A stretch of 63,399 bases of DNA, from contig JACKIU010000004.1 in the NCBI GenBank assembly GCA_020638295.1, forward strand, positions 1-63,399, written 5' to 3'. The translations under genes were made by a program, and so were the position numbers. The stretch comes from Rhodospirillales bacterium. GTDB lineage: Bacteria > Pseudomonadota > Alphaproteobacteria > Micavibrionales > Micavibrionaceae. Below, in pieces: positions 1 through 8,526 of the stretch; the first letter of the stretch is position 1, and each line of letters starts with the position of its first letter. The notes below the pieces were generated by a model, which did not search any database, was not told the DNA's origin, and saw nothing but the letters and a program-made list of their open reading frames with translations.

Positions 1-132
1 AACATTCCCTTCTGAATCTGAAGAGTCTTTTCCTCTAGACATGAGACACCTTTCAAAAGCTATAAGGCCGCAAAATACACGGTTCCTTCTTGTACGCTAA
101 CTTTACGTAAAATGCAAATTTAAAAAATTTCC

Positions 133-162
133 TTGAAAATTCACAGCCCCATCCCTCATAGT
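133..162 (+). promoter_or_regulatory. Putative promoter of the 6S RNA gene
   Basis: A -35-like TTGAAA (133-138) lies 18 bases before a -10-like CATAGT (157-162). A start about seven bases further on falls at the outer strand of the predicted 6S closing stem. The 132 bases upstream hold no recognisable gene. This is inferred from consensus match only. Confidence 0.4.
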
Positions 163-167
163 TCCCC

Positions 168-360
168 ACGGGTTTGCTGCGGGGTGCGTGATACTTATAT
201 TTATCCCGGAGGCCGATGCGTTTCGCATAAGGGAGCTGTCCCTGACCTTATCCACTCTCTATCGCATTGGGGATTTGGTTATCACGGCGCCCACCTGGTT
301 ATCAGGGCCCCATGCGGATATTGCACTGTACACGGCCCTTGCGGCGCCCACTTCGCCCTC
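168..360 (+). ncRNA. ssrS: 6S RNA (SsrS) candidate
   Basis: 6S RNA binds the sigma70 holoenzyme and mimics an open promoter. Three things point to it here. The segment sits directly upstream of fau (ygfA), the conserved 6S neighbour. Its core carries GGGAGCTGTCCCTGACC and CACGGCGCCCACCTGG, which I remember as alphaproteobacterial 6S features. The two ends can pair: GCTGCGGGG at 176-184 with CCTTGCGGC at 337-345 using G-U pairs, extended by GGG with GCCC outside. The length of roughly 190 nt is right for the family. Ends are approximate. Short reading frames across it have no ribosome-binding site or protein-like composition and are not genes. Confidence 0.68.
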
Positions 361-369
361 CCTTAAGGC

Positions 370-499
370 GTCATCCCGTTGGCATGAGGCCGTCAGGCCG
401 AATTTGCACGAACGGGATCCATACGTGAATTTGCAAAGCAAATTCTCCTTATTGGATCCCCGCCGTTTAAACGTTTCTTCGAAACGTCGCGGGGATGAC
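370..499. repeat. Dispersed palindromic repeat, full-length copy 1
   Basis: It begins GTCATCCCG and ends CGGGGATGAC. The centre holds the perfect hairpin GAATTTGCAAAGCAAATTC and two GGATCC boxes. The same plan and nearly the same length (about 130 bp) recur at 17632-17760, including the words CGGGATCCATA and GTGAATTTGC. It lies between the 6S RNA and fau and may also end the 6S transcript. There is no coding potential. Confidence 0.8.
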
Positions 500-528
500 T
501 TCAGCTATAAATCATGTATATATAGGCC

Positions 529-1092
529 ATGACCGATCAAAAATCCGTCCTCAGAGACCAGGCCCGTAGGCACCGTACGCTTACCGACATCCGCGATGAG
601 GATATAGAAGCGGCCACGCCGCTGTTCTTTGACACAATAAAGCCGCAAGCAGGGCAGGTCATCGCAGCCTATTGGCCGAAGGGCCGCGAATTTGACCCGA
701 CCGGAATTTTAGAGCGCGCTCTCAATGAAGGCCTGACCTGCGCACTGCCAAAGGTGGAATCGGATACAAAAATCCTGCGCTTCATAGAATGGAACCATAA
801 AACCAGACTGGCCGAAGGCGCGTTCGGAATATTGGAGCCGGAGGAGGGGGCGGAGTTGCAGCCCGATATCTTTATCGTGCCGATGCTGGCGTTCGACCGC
901 AAAGGTCACCGGCTGGGACAGGGCGGCGGATATTACGACGCCACGCTCGAACATGTTCGCGCCAAAAAAGACGTCACCGCCGTGGGAATAGCCTATGCAT
1001 CTCAGGCGGTTTTGTTTAACCTGCCGGTCGAGGAGCATGACCAGCAAATGGACTGGATCCTCACGCCGCAAGGCATAACGAAATGCACTTAA
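529..1092 (+). CDS. fau: 5-formyltetrahydrofolate cyclo-ligase
   Basis: This enzyme converts 5-formyl-THF to 5,10-methenyl-THF using ATP in cytosolic one-carbon metabolism. The 187-residue protein is of normal family length. It has the nucleotide-binding signature GQGGGYYD at about residues 130-137, preceded by the typical hydrophobic strand with FIVPMLAFD. The 6S RNA candidate upstream is a classic pairing, and the two may be co-transcribed. The ATG at 529 is supported by protein similarity from the first residues rather than by a strong ribosome-binding site. Confidence 0.9.
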   Translation: MTDQKSVLRDQARRHRTLTDIRDEDIEAATPLFFDTIKPQAGQVIAAYWPKGREFDPTGILERALNEGLTCALPKVESDTKILRFIEWNHKTRLAEGAFGILEPEEGAELQPDIFIVPMLAFDRKGHRLGQGGGYYDATLEHVRAKKDVTAVGIAYASQAVLFNLPVEEHDQQMDWILTPQGITKCT

Positions 1093-1093
1093 C

Positions 1094-1142
1094 TGTCATT
1101 GCGAGGAAGCCTGCCCCCGGCTTGAACGGGGGCGGCAATCCA
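1094..1142. repeat. Short GTCATTGCGAGG-type repeat fragment
   Basis: The sequence from GTCATTGCGAGG to GGCAATCCA contains the inverted pair GCCCCCGG / CGGGGGC. It is a second repeat type, distinct from the GTCATCCCG elements, and is related to 19105-19190. It lies between fau and the ymdB-like gene. Confidence 0.55.
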
Positions 1143-1173
1143 TTCCTGAGGCTTTTACAAGAGAGGAAGTAAT

Positions 1174-1985
1174 ATGCGTATAGTATTCATCGGCGATGTG
1201 ATGGGGCGGTCAGGGCGCGAAGCACTGGAAAACATCTGCCGCGCGTACGCGAGGAACTCAAGCCGGATGTTATTATCGTCAATGGCGAAAACGCCGCCAA
1301 CGGTGCTGGCATCACGGAAAAAATCTGTAACGAATTTTACGGCTGGGGCGTGGATTGCATCACCACCGGCAACCATGTCTGGGACCAGCGCGAAATCATC
1401 CCCTATATCGCCCGCGATGAAAAACTGCTGCGTCCGATCAACTTCCCACCCGGCACGCCGGGAAATGGTCTGTATAAACACCGCCTCAGTGACGGGCGCA
1501 CCATCACCATCATCAATGCGATGGGCCGCCTGTTCATGGACCCGCTCGACGATCCTTTTCGCATCATGAGGGAAACGCTCGAAAGCGAGCGCATCGGCCA
1601 AACAACCGATGCGATTTTCGTCGATTTTCATGCCGAAACCACATCGGAGAAAATGTCGATGGCTCACCATCTCGAGGGCAAAATTACTGCACTGGTTGGC
1701 ACCCATACCCATATCCCGACCGCCGACGCCCATATCATGGGTGGCGGTACAGCCTATCAAACCGATGTCGGCATGACCGGCGATTATAATTCGGTGATCG
1801 GTGTCGAAACGGAAATAGGCGTGCACCGCTTTGTCAAAAAGATGCCCGGTGAACGGCTGCGACCGGCGAGTGGGGACGGCACACTCTGCGGCTGTTTGAT
1901 CGTTGTGGATGAAGCGGGAAAAGCTCGGTCGATAGACCCGATTAGACTCGGCGGTATCTTACCGGAAAGCCTGCCGACAAACTAA
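1174..1985 (+). pseudogene. YmdB-family metallophosphoesterase, single frameshift
   Basis: This family (TIGR00282/YmdB) consists of dimetal phosphodiesterases, with 2',3'-cAMP activity reported for B. subtilis YmdB. The N-terminus MRIVFIGDVMGRSGR begins at 1174 and the rest reads from about 1233 in another frame: VDCITTGNHVWDQ (GNH metal motif), THTHIPTAD (histidine metal ligands) and ETEIGVHRFV near the end. The joint protein would be about 270 residues, the family length. The break is in the A run at 1229-1232, which has four A where five would restore EALEKHLPRVREELKPD. All other family residues are present, so this is either a very recent mutation or a homopolymer sequence error. A start at 1174 follows AGAGAGGAAG. 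Confidence 0.85.
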
Positions 1986-1988
1986 ATC

Positions 1989-2510
1989 TCAGGCCGCCTC
2001 ATCCGGATGCTTGTCGAAATACCGCATGCACGCATCGCTGAGCGCGCCCAGCAAATCCTGACCCTGCTTGCCGCCATTTCCGGAAACATGGCCCTGAATA
2101 ACCGCCGTAACCGTCGTATGAAAAGCCAGCACAATCTCAACCGCCTCAATGTCCGGATCTTCAATAACTTCAAGAAACTGAATCAGTTTATCGGCAATCA
2201 TCGTGACCAGATTGTAATGAAACATCCCGCCATTGGCTTTGAGCTGCATCGCCGGGTACAGCATGTTGACGATAATCTGCTCTTTGTCATCAGCCGGGCT
2301 ATAACCTTTAGCCATCTCGATGCCCTTCATCATGGAGTTCAGATACATCATGGCCAACGGTTCAAAATCATGCGTATTTTCTTCGAGAAGCTTTTGCGCC
2401 TTATCGAGAATGTCATCGCTCAGCCCCCCATGTCCGACTTTTTGCTTTAGGATATTGGGGGGGCGAATAAATTCGGCCTTGCGCCGACGGGGTTGATTAT
2501 AATGCGACAT
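1989..2510 (-). CDS. Conserved alpha-helical protein of unknown function
   Basis: This is a soluble protein of 173 residues. The basic N-terminus (about residues 1-30, SHYNQPRRRK) is followed by a mostly helical body, with GGLSDDILDKAQKLLEEN near residue 28 and an acidic stretch EVIEDPDIEAVEIVLAF near residue 112. No enzyme motif, signal peptide or membrane segment is seen. It lies 11 bases downstream of a CheY-like receiver on the same strand, so the two are probably one operon and may act together in signalling. I do not recognise the family and assign no function. Confidence 0.7.
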   Translation of the reverse strand: MSHYNQPRRRKAEFIRPPNILKQKVGHGGLSDDILDKAQKLLEENTHDFEPLAMMYLNSMMKGIEMAKGYSPADDKEQIIVNMLYPAMQLKANGGMFHYNLVTMIADKLIQFLEVIEDPDIEAVEIVLAFHTTVTAVIQGHVSGNGGKQGQDLLGALSDACMRYFDKHPDEAA

Positions 2511-2521
2511 CGTTCATCCAA

Positions 2522-3031
2522 TTAATCTCTAACATTGATCATAAACGGCTCAGCCCGTCTCTCCTGTCCACGATATTCGTTGTCTTTCTTACGCCGACGA
2601 TCCGGCCCGAAGAAATCTTCTGAGCGCACAAATTGCCGGGGCTTCTCAATAATCTGGGCAATCCGCCTATACAGGTCGCGGGCGTTAAACGGTTTAACCA
2701 GAAATTCTGTCACGCCGACATCGCGTGCCTGCATAACCCGGCGTTTTTCACTAAAACCGGTCATCAGAATCACCGGCACATATTGGTTTGGACTCATCGG
2801 ATCATTGCGCAGCCGTCTTGTAAAGGAAATACCGTCAATCGGCTTCATCATCCAATCGGTAATTACTAGATCAAAATTATATTTGCGGTAAATTTCAAAG
2901 CCTTCTTCGCCATCGCGCGCACTCGAAATGTTTTGAATTCCGAAGGTGCTCAGCAAGGATTTAAGGAGTTCAACCATCGGCTGGTTGTCCTCCACAATCA
3001 AGACGGAGACATCTGAAAAATCATAAGCCAT
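2522..3031 (-). CDS. CheY-like response regulator receiver protein
   Basis: This single receiver domain has the acidic pocket at E14/D15 (LIVEDN), the phospho-acceptor D59 (LVITDWMM), T91 (ILMTGF) and K113 (FLVKPF). These are all the residues needed for phosphorylation-dependent switching. About 40 residues after the domain are charged (FGPDRRRKKDNEYRGQERR) with no DNA-binding domain, so it probably works through protein contacts, possibly with the product of the next gene. No histidine kinase lies nearby. It is divergent from yebC across a 172-base gap. Confidence 0.9.
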   Translation of the reverse strand: MAYDFSDVSVLIVEDNQPMVELLKSLLSTFGIQNISSARDGEEGFEIYRKYNFDLVITDWMMKPIDGISFTRRLRNDPMSPNQYVPVILMTGFSEKRRVMQARDVGVTEFLVKPFNARDLYRRIAQIIEKPRQFVRSEDFFGPDRRRKKDNEYRGQERRAEPFMINVRD

Positions 3032-3136
3032 AAATCTGGTACGCTCGCCGTTGTCTTTTTCTTTCTATTCTAACACAAGTATTTGTTAAATATGGAGTTT
3101 TTATTTAAAAATCTGCCAAATACACGCGAAAGACTC

Positions 3137-3164
3137 TTGAAAGGCTGAAAAACCCTTTTATACT
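3137..3164 (+). promoter_or_regulatory. Putative sigma70-type promoter for yebC
   Basis: TTGAAA (3137-3142) and TATACT (3159-3164) are separated by 16 bases, about 40 bases before the yebC start. The rest of the gap between the response regulator and yebC is AT-rich and empty. Confidence 0.45.
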
Positions 3165-3203
3165 CATCACACTCTAATAAACCTAAAAATAACAGGATAA
3201 TCA

Positions 3204-4163
3204 ATGGCCGGACATTCCAAATGGGCAAATATTAAACACAAAAAAGGCCGCGCCGATGCCGTGCGCGCCAAACTTTTTTCAAAATTAGGGCGTGAAATCT
3301 ACGTCGCAGCAAAACTTGGCGGCCCCGATCCCGACATGAATCCGCGCCTGCGTTTGGCCATCGCGACTGCTCGCGGCCAATCTATGCCCAAGGATGGGAT
3401 TGAAAAAAACATCCAGAAAGCCGCCGGGGCGGGTGAGGGTGAGGACTACGAGGAAATTCGCTATGAAGGCTATGGCCCGAATGGCGTCGCCGTCATTGTC
3501 GAATGCCTGACCGACAACCGCAACCGCACCGCCTCTGAAATTCGCTCAATCTTCACCAAAAATAACGGCAATCTTGGCGAAACCGGTTCGGTGAATTTCA
3601 TGTTCGACCGCATGGGCGAAATCGCCTATCCGGCGGATAAAGCCAGCAATGATGACATGTTCGAATCCGCGCTCGAGGCCGGGGCCTCCGATGTTGAAAG
3701 CGATGATGAGTTCCACACCATTTATTGCGAAGCTGGCGATTTCGCCGCTGTGCGCGATGCTCTGGAGGCCAAATACGGTGAACCGGAACGTCAGGGCCTC
3801 ATCTGGAATCCCAACGTCCAGACCGATGTCGACGAAGACACCGCCCGTTCCATCCTCAAACTCGTCGATGCTCTCGAAGACTGTGACGACGTCCAGAACG
3901 TCACCACCAACTTGGAAGCTTCCGACGACGTCATGGAAAAAATCATGGTAGAAGGGTGGGGAACGCCCTTAAAACATTCGTTCTTGTTTCGTTCCGTTTT
4001 TGTGGTATGCGGAGCGTATGTTGATTCTCGGCATAGATTCGGCTTACAAAAACAGGATGGGGGCTTATTAAAGCCTCGGCTTTCGCTGCAATTCAGGGCC
4101 TCAGGGTTGATTAAACCCAAAAATGCCGCTCCTTTGCCCATTGCGCCTCAGCCAGTTGCATGA
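3204..4163 (+). CDS. yebC: YebC/PmpR-family protein, reading frame run on into ruvC
   Basis: YebC proteins are reported as transcription regulators, and more recently as factors that help ribosomes through proline stretches. The start MAGHSKWANIKHKKGRAD is diagnostic, and the body is typical to about residue 249 (DDVQNVTTNLEASDDVMEKI). Family members end near there at about 250 residues. Here a TAG at 3949-3951 is one base out of frame, so the frame continues for 70 residues through a gap and the broken 5' part of ruvC. That tail (for example GLIKPKNAAPLP) is ruvC sequence read in passing, not a YebC domain. The likely cause is a one-base insertion near 3947. It is the first gene of a yebC-ruvC-ruvA-ruvB cluster. 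Confidence 0.9.
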   Translation: MAGHSKWANIKHKKGRADAVRAKLFSKLGREIYVAAKLGGPDPDMNPRLRLAIATARGQSMPKDGIEKNIQKAAGAGEGEDYEEIRYEGYGPNGVAVIVECLTDNRNRTASEIRSIFTKNNGNLGETGSVNFMFDRMGEIAYPADKASNDDMFESALEAGASDVESDDEFHTIYCEAGDFAAVRDALEAKYGEPERQGLIWNPNVQTDVDEDTARSILKLVDALEDCDDVQNVTTNLEASDDVMEKIMVEGWGTPLKHSFLFRSVFVVCGAYVDSRHRFGLQKQDGGLLKPRLSLQFRASGLIKPKNAAPLPIAPQPVA

Positions 4164-4491
4164 AACTGGCTGCTGTCATTGAGCAATATCGTTCTTGAAG
4201 CCGCATAAATGGAGGAAACTTTCGTCAATCAAAACCCGGCCAGCACGCTGCGAATTGGGCCAGGCCCGCGGCAACCCTCTGCGGTTTGCGCGCTCTATGG
4301 AATCGAAGCGGCGGAATACGCAGCCAATAAAGTCAAAAAATCCATCGTCGGCACTTGCCACGCGGCCATCGGCCAGATGGGCATCAATGATCAGAACCTT
4401 ACTCCCGTCCTGTGGGCAAATCAGCGAGGATGAAGCCGACTACATTGCTTGCCGTGGCTATCCCCACGCGCATTTTATAGGAGACCCATAA
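4018..4491 (+). pseudogene. ruvC: ruvC, Holliday junction resolvase, multiply frameshifted
   Basis: RuvC cleaves Holliday junctions as a dimer. Recognisable pieces come in family order but in different frames: LILGID (first catalytic Asp region) at 4021, SGLIKPKNAAPLP near 4103, EETFVNQNPASTLRIG (catalytic Glu region) at 4212, EYAANKVKKSIVG near 4315, and IRTLLPSCGQISEDEAD near 4390. It ends HAHFIGDP with a stop at 4489-4491. At least five small indels separate the pieces, while substitutions are few. The expected Pro after GID is lost. As written no functional RuvC can be made. Confidence 0.85.
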
Positions 4492-4587
4492 TGTCATCCC
4501 AAAAACGAGGGCCAGCGCCCAATAGAATTTGCAAAGATCCTCGGTTTCGCTTCGCTACACTCGCTAAGGCCTCAGGGCTATGAAATT

Positions 4588-5208
4588 ATGACCGGCTGAA
4601 AACTCCTCCAACAAATTATTGATCCTTTCGCCAGCGGCCATCTGAGAATGGAAATGGGGGGCGTCGGTTATCTGGTTCACGCCTCCCAGCGCACGCTCGG
4701 CAAGATTGGCCAAAAGGGTGAAGCCGCGAGCCTGCTCATCGAAACCGCAGTGCGCGAGGACGCCATCACGCTTTATGGCTTTGCTGATGCGGCTGAACAG
4801 GAATGGTTTAAATTGCTGACCTCCGTCCAAGGCGTTGGCGCCAAAGCGGGCTTGGCTATTCTCTCGGTCTGCCCGCCGAAGCCATCTCTCTTCCATCGCC
4901 GCGCAGGACAAAGCTATCACTCACGCAGGCCGATGGCGTCGGGCCAAACTTGCCACCCGTATTCTGACCGAAGAGCGACAAGGCCGCCAATATGGACCTC
5001 ATCCCCAAAGGCGAAGCGCGAAGACGAATTTCAAAGATTTAGGCTTTGCAAGAGCAGGGCGGAAATGTCTGGTTCAAGACGCCGTCTCCGCCCTCATCAA
5101 TCTCGGCTACGCCCGCGCCGATGCTTACGCCGCCGTCATCCGCGCAAAAACAAAGCCAACGACAACGCTGCAAGACCTCATCCGCCTCGCCCTCAAGGAG
5201 TTGAGCGC
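4588..5208 (+). pseudogene. ruvA: ruvA, Holliday junction branch migration subunit, multiply frameshifted
   Basis: RuvA is the junction-binding tetramer that loads RuvB. A degraded start at 4588 is followed by an in-frame stretch, VGYLVHASQRTLGKIGQKG, to FKLLTSVQGVGAKAGLAILS (helix-hairpin-helix region). The frame is then lost near 4870 and the pieces AAQDKA, KLATRILTE and NFKDLGFARAG appear in other frames. The C-terminal domain III (DAVSALINLGYARADAYAAV to LIRLALKELSA) is readable near 5080-5208. Coding content is conserved but there are six or more indels. Ends are approximate. Confidence 0.82.
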
Positions 5209-5339
5209 ATGCCAAAAAGTACCCGCATCCTGCTTGAGGGCTGTTTTTTCGTTTCTGCCGCCTATGCGTTTGACGGCCACACGGCCAAATAAATGGGAAA
5301 AAGCCTGCGAATATACCACGAACCCATTAAGGACGGTGC

Positions 5340-5722
5340 ATGATTTCCACGAGTTGTGTCGAGCTTGATCACGATCAGGTTCTCGGTTCACTCCACTTCT
5401 CCGCAAAAATCCGCGCATACTGGTTTTTTTATACTCAAAGCACCACCAAGCAGAATATTCGCAATCTTAAAATTTACATATACAATGAAACCGGTTGCGG
5501 CCCGCTTATCACGATTGAAAACATATATAGAGAACCTGATATTCACTGGATCAATGAGACAAATAATTTTACGTGCATTATCTGGTATGATTGCAGAACC
5601 TATTTTTTATTTATGATGTTGAAAAAGGCGAGTTTGTGATCCGAGAGCGGGTCATATGGGGACAGATTGAGTTCGAACAATATGAAGAAGGATGCCGGAA
5701 ATTTCCGGAAAATTGTGAATGA
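5340..5722 (+). pseudogene. Unknown protein remnant between ruvA and ruvB
   Basis: Protein-like sequence runs from 5340 (QVLGSLHFSAKIRAYWFFYT, then ETGCGPLITIENIYREPDIH, INETNNFTCIIWYD). After a frame change near 5605 it continues YDVEKGEFVIRERVIWGQ to FPENCE with a stop at 5720-5722. An ATG at 5209 overlapping the ruvA end (MPKSTRILLEG) may be its original start, since the frame breaks again before 5340. I do not recognise the family. It carries the same kind of indels as its ruv neighbours. From 5723 to 5847 I see only a CACAATGA/TCATTGTG inverted repeat and no gene. Confidence 0.4.
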
Positions 5723-5847
5723 GTAACTTCGTCAAAAACCTGCAGTTGGAACGTGCGCCAAAGACAAAGGGGACACAATGACTCATTGTGCCTCCATGTT
5801 GCTTATTTTCCTTCGCGTCCTCAAGGTGTCTTCGCGGTTAATATGCG

Positions 5848-6883
5848 ATGATGGAACAGCCAAAAACCCTAAGTTAGAACGCGCGCCGCAAATTTTCGAA
5901 AAGGCGAAGAGGGCTTTGCGCCCGCTTATCCCTCGATGAATTCATTGGCCAGCCCGCCTTGCGCGACAATCTGCGAGTGTTTATTTCTGCCGCTGCGGCC
6001 CGCGGCGATTCGATGGACCATGTCCTGCTGTTCGGTCCGCCCGGCCTCGGCAAAACCACATTGGCGCAAATCATCGCGCGTGAACTCGGTGTTGGTTTTC
6101 GCGCCACCTCCGGCCCCGTTATCGCCAAATCCGGCGATCTGGCAGCCATTCTCACCAATCTTGAGCCCAAACGATGTGCTGTTCATCGACGAAATCCACC
6201 GCCTCAATCCGGCGGTCGAGGAAATTCTCTACCCGGCGATGGAGGACGGTAAGCTTGATTTAATCATCGGCGAAGGCCCCGCCGCGCGCAGCGTCCAGAT
6301 CGACCTCGTGCCCCTTTACCTCGTCGGCGCCACAACGCGTTCCGGCCTGCTCACCAACCCTTTGCGTGATCGTTTCGGCATTCCGCTGCGCCTTGAATTC
6401 TATAGCCCTGAAGAACTTTCCAGCATCGTCGCCCGCACGGCGCGCCTGCTGAATATGCCCCTGGCCGAAGACGGTGCGCTCGAAATCGCCAGGCGCAGCC
6501 GCGGAACGCCGCGCATTGCCGGGCGCCTGACCCGCCGCGTCCGCGACTTCACCCACGCCCAATCCGGCCAAATCAACCAGGCTCACGTTGATCAAGCGCT
6601 CCAGCGTCTCGATGTCGATGCCAGCGGTCTTGATTCCATGGACCGGCGCTATCTCAATTGCATCGCCGTGAATTACGGCGGCGGCCCTGTCGGCGTTGAT
6701 ACACTCTGCGCGGCTTTGTCCGAACAGCGCGACATGATCGAAGATGTCATCGAGCCCTATCTCCTTCAACAAGGCTTGCTTCAACGTACGCCGCGTGGCC
6801 GCGTTTTATCCGCCAAAGGGTTTGAATATATCGGTTTAAAGCCTACACTCTCTCCCCAGGAAAACCTGTTCGACGAGGGTTAA
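5848..6883 (+). pseudogene. ruvB: ruvB, Holliday junction branch migration ATPase, 5' part frameshifted
   Basis: RuvB is the hexameric AAA+ motor of branch migration. The 5' end (MMEQPKTLS from 5848) meets a stop after nine codons. Shifts near 5875, 5890 and 5925 follow before LDEFIGQPALRDNLRVF. Walker A (GPPGLGKTT, about 6031) is in one frame. An extra A at about 6170 moves the frame, after which Walker B (VLFIDEIHRLNP), sensor 1 (GATTRSG), the arginine finger (NPLRDRFG) and the winged-helix C-terminus are intact to 6883. The repaired protein would be about 345 residues, the family length. From 6172 on, the sequence is clean. Confidence 0.88.
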
Positions 6884-6888
6884 GCTAA

Positions 6889-7290
6889 ATGGAGCACACA
6901 ACCGACATCCGCATTTACTACGAAGACACCGACGCGGGCGGTGTGGTCTATCACGCCAATTACATCGCCTATGGCGAGCGGGCCCGCGCCGAATTTCTCC
7001 GTCGCATCGGCCATCAATCCTCAGATCTTGCGAAGGATTGCGGCGTCACCTTCGTAGTAAAACATATCGACATTGAATATCACAAACCGGCGTTTTTAGA
7101 TGACCTGCTCACCGTACACACCACGATTACCAGCATGAAGAATTCGAGTTTCACTATGCACCACCAGATCAAAAAAGACGGGGAGATCATCACCGACCTG
7201 CACGTCGTGCTTGTCTGCGTGGATGCGAGTGCGCTAAAACCGGTAAGAATACCCGAACTTCTCAGAACTGAATTTGAGAAGCTGATTTAA
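6889..7290 (+). CDS. ybgC: Tol-Pal system acyl-CoA thioesterase YbgC
   Basis: This hotdog-fold thioesterase is conserved as the first gene of tol-pal operons and is thought to act on acyl chains in phospholipid metabolism. The 133-residue protein has the signature YYEDTDAGGVVYHANYI near residues 10-26, including the catalytic Asp. The start at 6889 is five bases after the ruvB stop, and tolQ follows 13 bases downstream after AAAAGGAAAG. Confidence 0.93.
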   Translation: MEHTTDIRIYYEDTDAGGVVYHANYIAYGERARAEFLRRIGHQSSDLAKDCGVTFVVKHIDIEYHKPAFLDDLLTVHTTITSMKNSSFTMHHQIKKDGEIITDLHVVLVCVDASALKPVRIPELLRTEFEKLI

Positions 7291-7303
7291 AAGGAAAGCC
7301 GTT

Positions 7304-8074
7304 ATGCCCGAAGCCGTTCCCGCCGCCGCCGTTGAAACTGTCGAAAATCTCGGCAGCTACAGCCACGATCTCAGCATGTTCGGTTTGTTCATGGAGGCCG
7401 ACCTGATCGTCAAAGCCGTGATGACGATTTTGATGATCGCATCATTGTGGAGCTGGGCGATCATTTTTTCCAAACGCGCGGGATTAAAGCGCGTCAACCG
7501 CAAGGCCGACATTTTCGAAGATTCCTTCTGGTCCGGCGAACCGCTCGATAAAATCTACCAGCGCGTCAAAAACTCTAAGCCGGATCCTATTCTCGCGACC
7601 TTTTCCGCCGGGATGGAGGAGTGGCAGGCCGGGGTTTCTGGCGGCATTCCCGTCAAGGAAAGCATGCACGCTTCGCTTTATCAACGCGTCGAACGCGCCA
7701 TGAATGTCGCCATCGGCCGCGAAATTAACGCCCTTGAGCGCGGCATGACCTTTCTGGCTTCGGTCGGCTCCACCGCGCCGTTTATCGGCCTGTTCGGCAC
7801 CGTCTGGGGAATTATGAATTCTTTCTCCTCTATCGCCGCCACCAACAACACCTCACTCGCCGTCGTCGCGCCGGGCATCGCCGAGGCGCTCTTCGCCACT
7901 GCATTGGGCCTCGTCGCCGCAATCCCGGCTGTGGTTGCCTATAATGTCTTTTCCAGCGGCATCAACCGCTATGCCGACCGGCTTGAGGCCTTTACCGACG
8001 AATTCCTCGCCATTCTCTCCCGCCACCTCGATTCGCAGGATGGCGAAGCCTCCGGCAGAAGGGCGGCCGAATAA
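7304..8074 (+). CDS. tolQ: Tol-Pal system inner-membrane proton-channel subunit TolQ
   Basis: TolQ forms with TolR the proton-driven motor that energises TolA for outer-membrane constriction at division. The 256-residue MotA/TolQ/ExbB-family protein has three membrane segments at about residues 35-55, 147-170 and 190-215. It has the conserved loops GMTFLASVGSTAPFIGLFGT and AEALFATALGLVAAIPAVVA. The stop overlaps the tolR start by one base (TAATG), indicating translational coupling. Confidence 0.96.
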   Translation: MPEAVPAAAVETVENLGSYSHDLSMFGLFMEADLIVKAVMTILMIASLWSWAIIFSKRAGLKRVNRKADIFEDSFWSGEPLDKIYQRVKNSKPDPILATFSAGMEEWQAGVSGGIPVKESMHASLYQRVERAMNVAIGREINALERGMTFLASVGSTAPFIGLFGTVWGIMNSFSSIAATNNTSLAVVAPGIAEALFATALGLVAAIPAVVAYNVFSSGINRYADRLEAFTDEFLAILSRHLDSQDGEASGRRAAE

Positions 8075-8520
8075 TGGGCGCGTCACTGGCCACAAAAACC
8101 CGCAGCCGCGGGCGCAGAACCGGCGGCACCTATCGCCCGATGGCCGAGATTAACGTCACGCCCTTTGTCGATGTCATGCTGGTGCTGCTGATCGTCTTTA
8201 TGGTCGCCGCGCCGTTGCTCACCTCGGGCGTCGCCGTTGACTTGCCGCAATCCGAGGCTAAATCAATTCCCGATGAGGACAATAAACCCATCGAAATCAG
8301 CCTGACCAAAGAAGGCAAACTCTATATCGGCGATAGCGAAATGGATGAGAAAAAGCTGAGATTCCAGCTCGAAGCCATGACCGAGGGCCAGACCGACCGG
8401 CGCATTTACATCCGCGCCGACCAGGGCCTCGAATATGGCCGCGTGATGCAGATTATCGGCGCCATCAACGCCGCCGGTTTTTCCAAGGTCGCTCTAATTT
8501 CGGAGAACACAGGCAGGTAA
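8074..8520 (+). CDS. tolR: Tol-Pal system protein TolR
   Basis: This is an ExbD/TolR-family partner of TolQ with 148 residues. A basic cytoplasmic N-terminus is followed by MAEINVTPFVDVMLVLLIVF (about 22-41), whose membrane Asp is the proton carrier, and a periplasmic domain (DRRIYIRADQGLEYGRVMQI). It is coupled to tolQ by a one-base overlap and followed by tolA after six bases. Confidence 0.96.
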   Translation: MGASLATKTRSRGRRTGGTYRPMAEINVTPFVDVMLVLLIVFMVAAPLLTSGVAVDLPQSEAKSIPDEDNKPIEISLTKEGKLYIGDSEMDEKKLRFQLEAMTEGQTDRRIYIRADQGLEYGRVMQIIGAINAAGFSKVALISENTGR

Positions 8521-8526
8521 TATTCC

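Noticed and set aside
133..532. Two overlapping short reading frames upstream of fau
   Set aside because: They cover the 6S RNA candidate and a palindromic repeat, lack ribosome-binding sites and have no protein-like composition.
3952..4163. C-terminal extension of YebC as a new fused domain
   Set aside because: The extra residues are ruvC start sequence read after a one-base shift; a normal stop lies one base out of frame.
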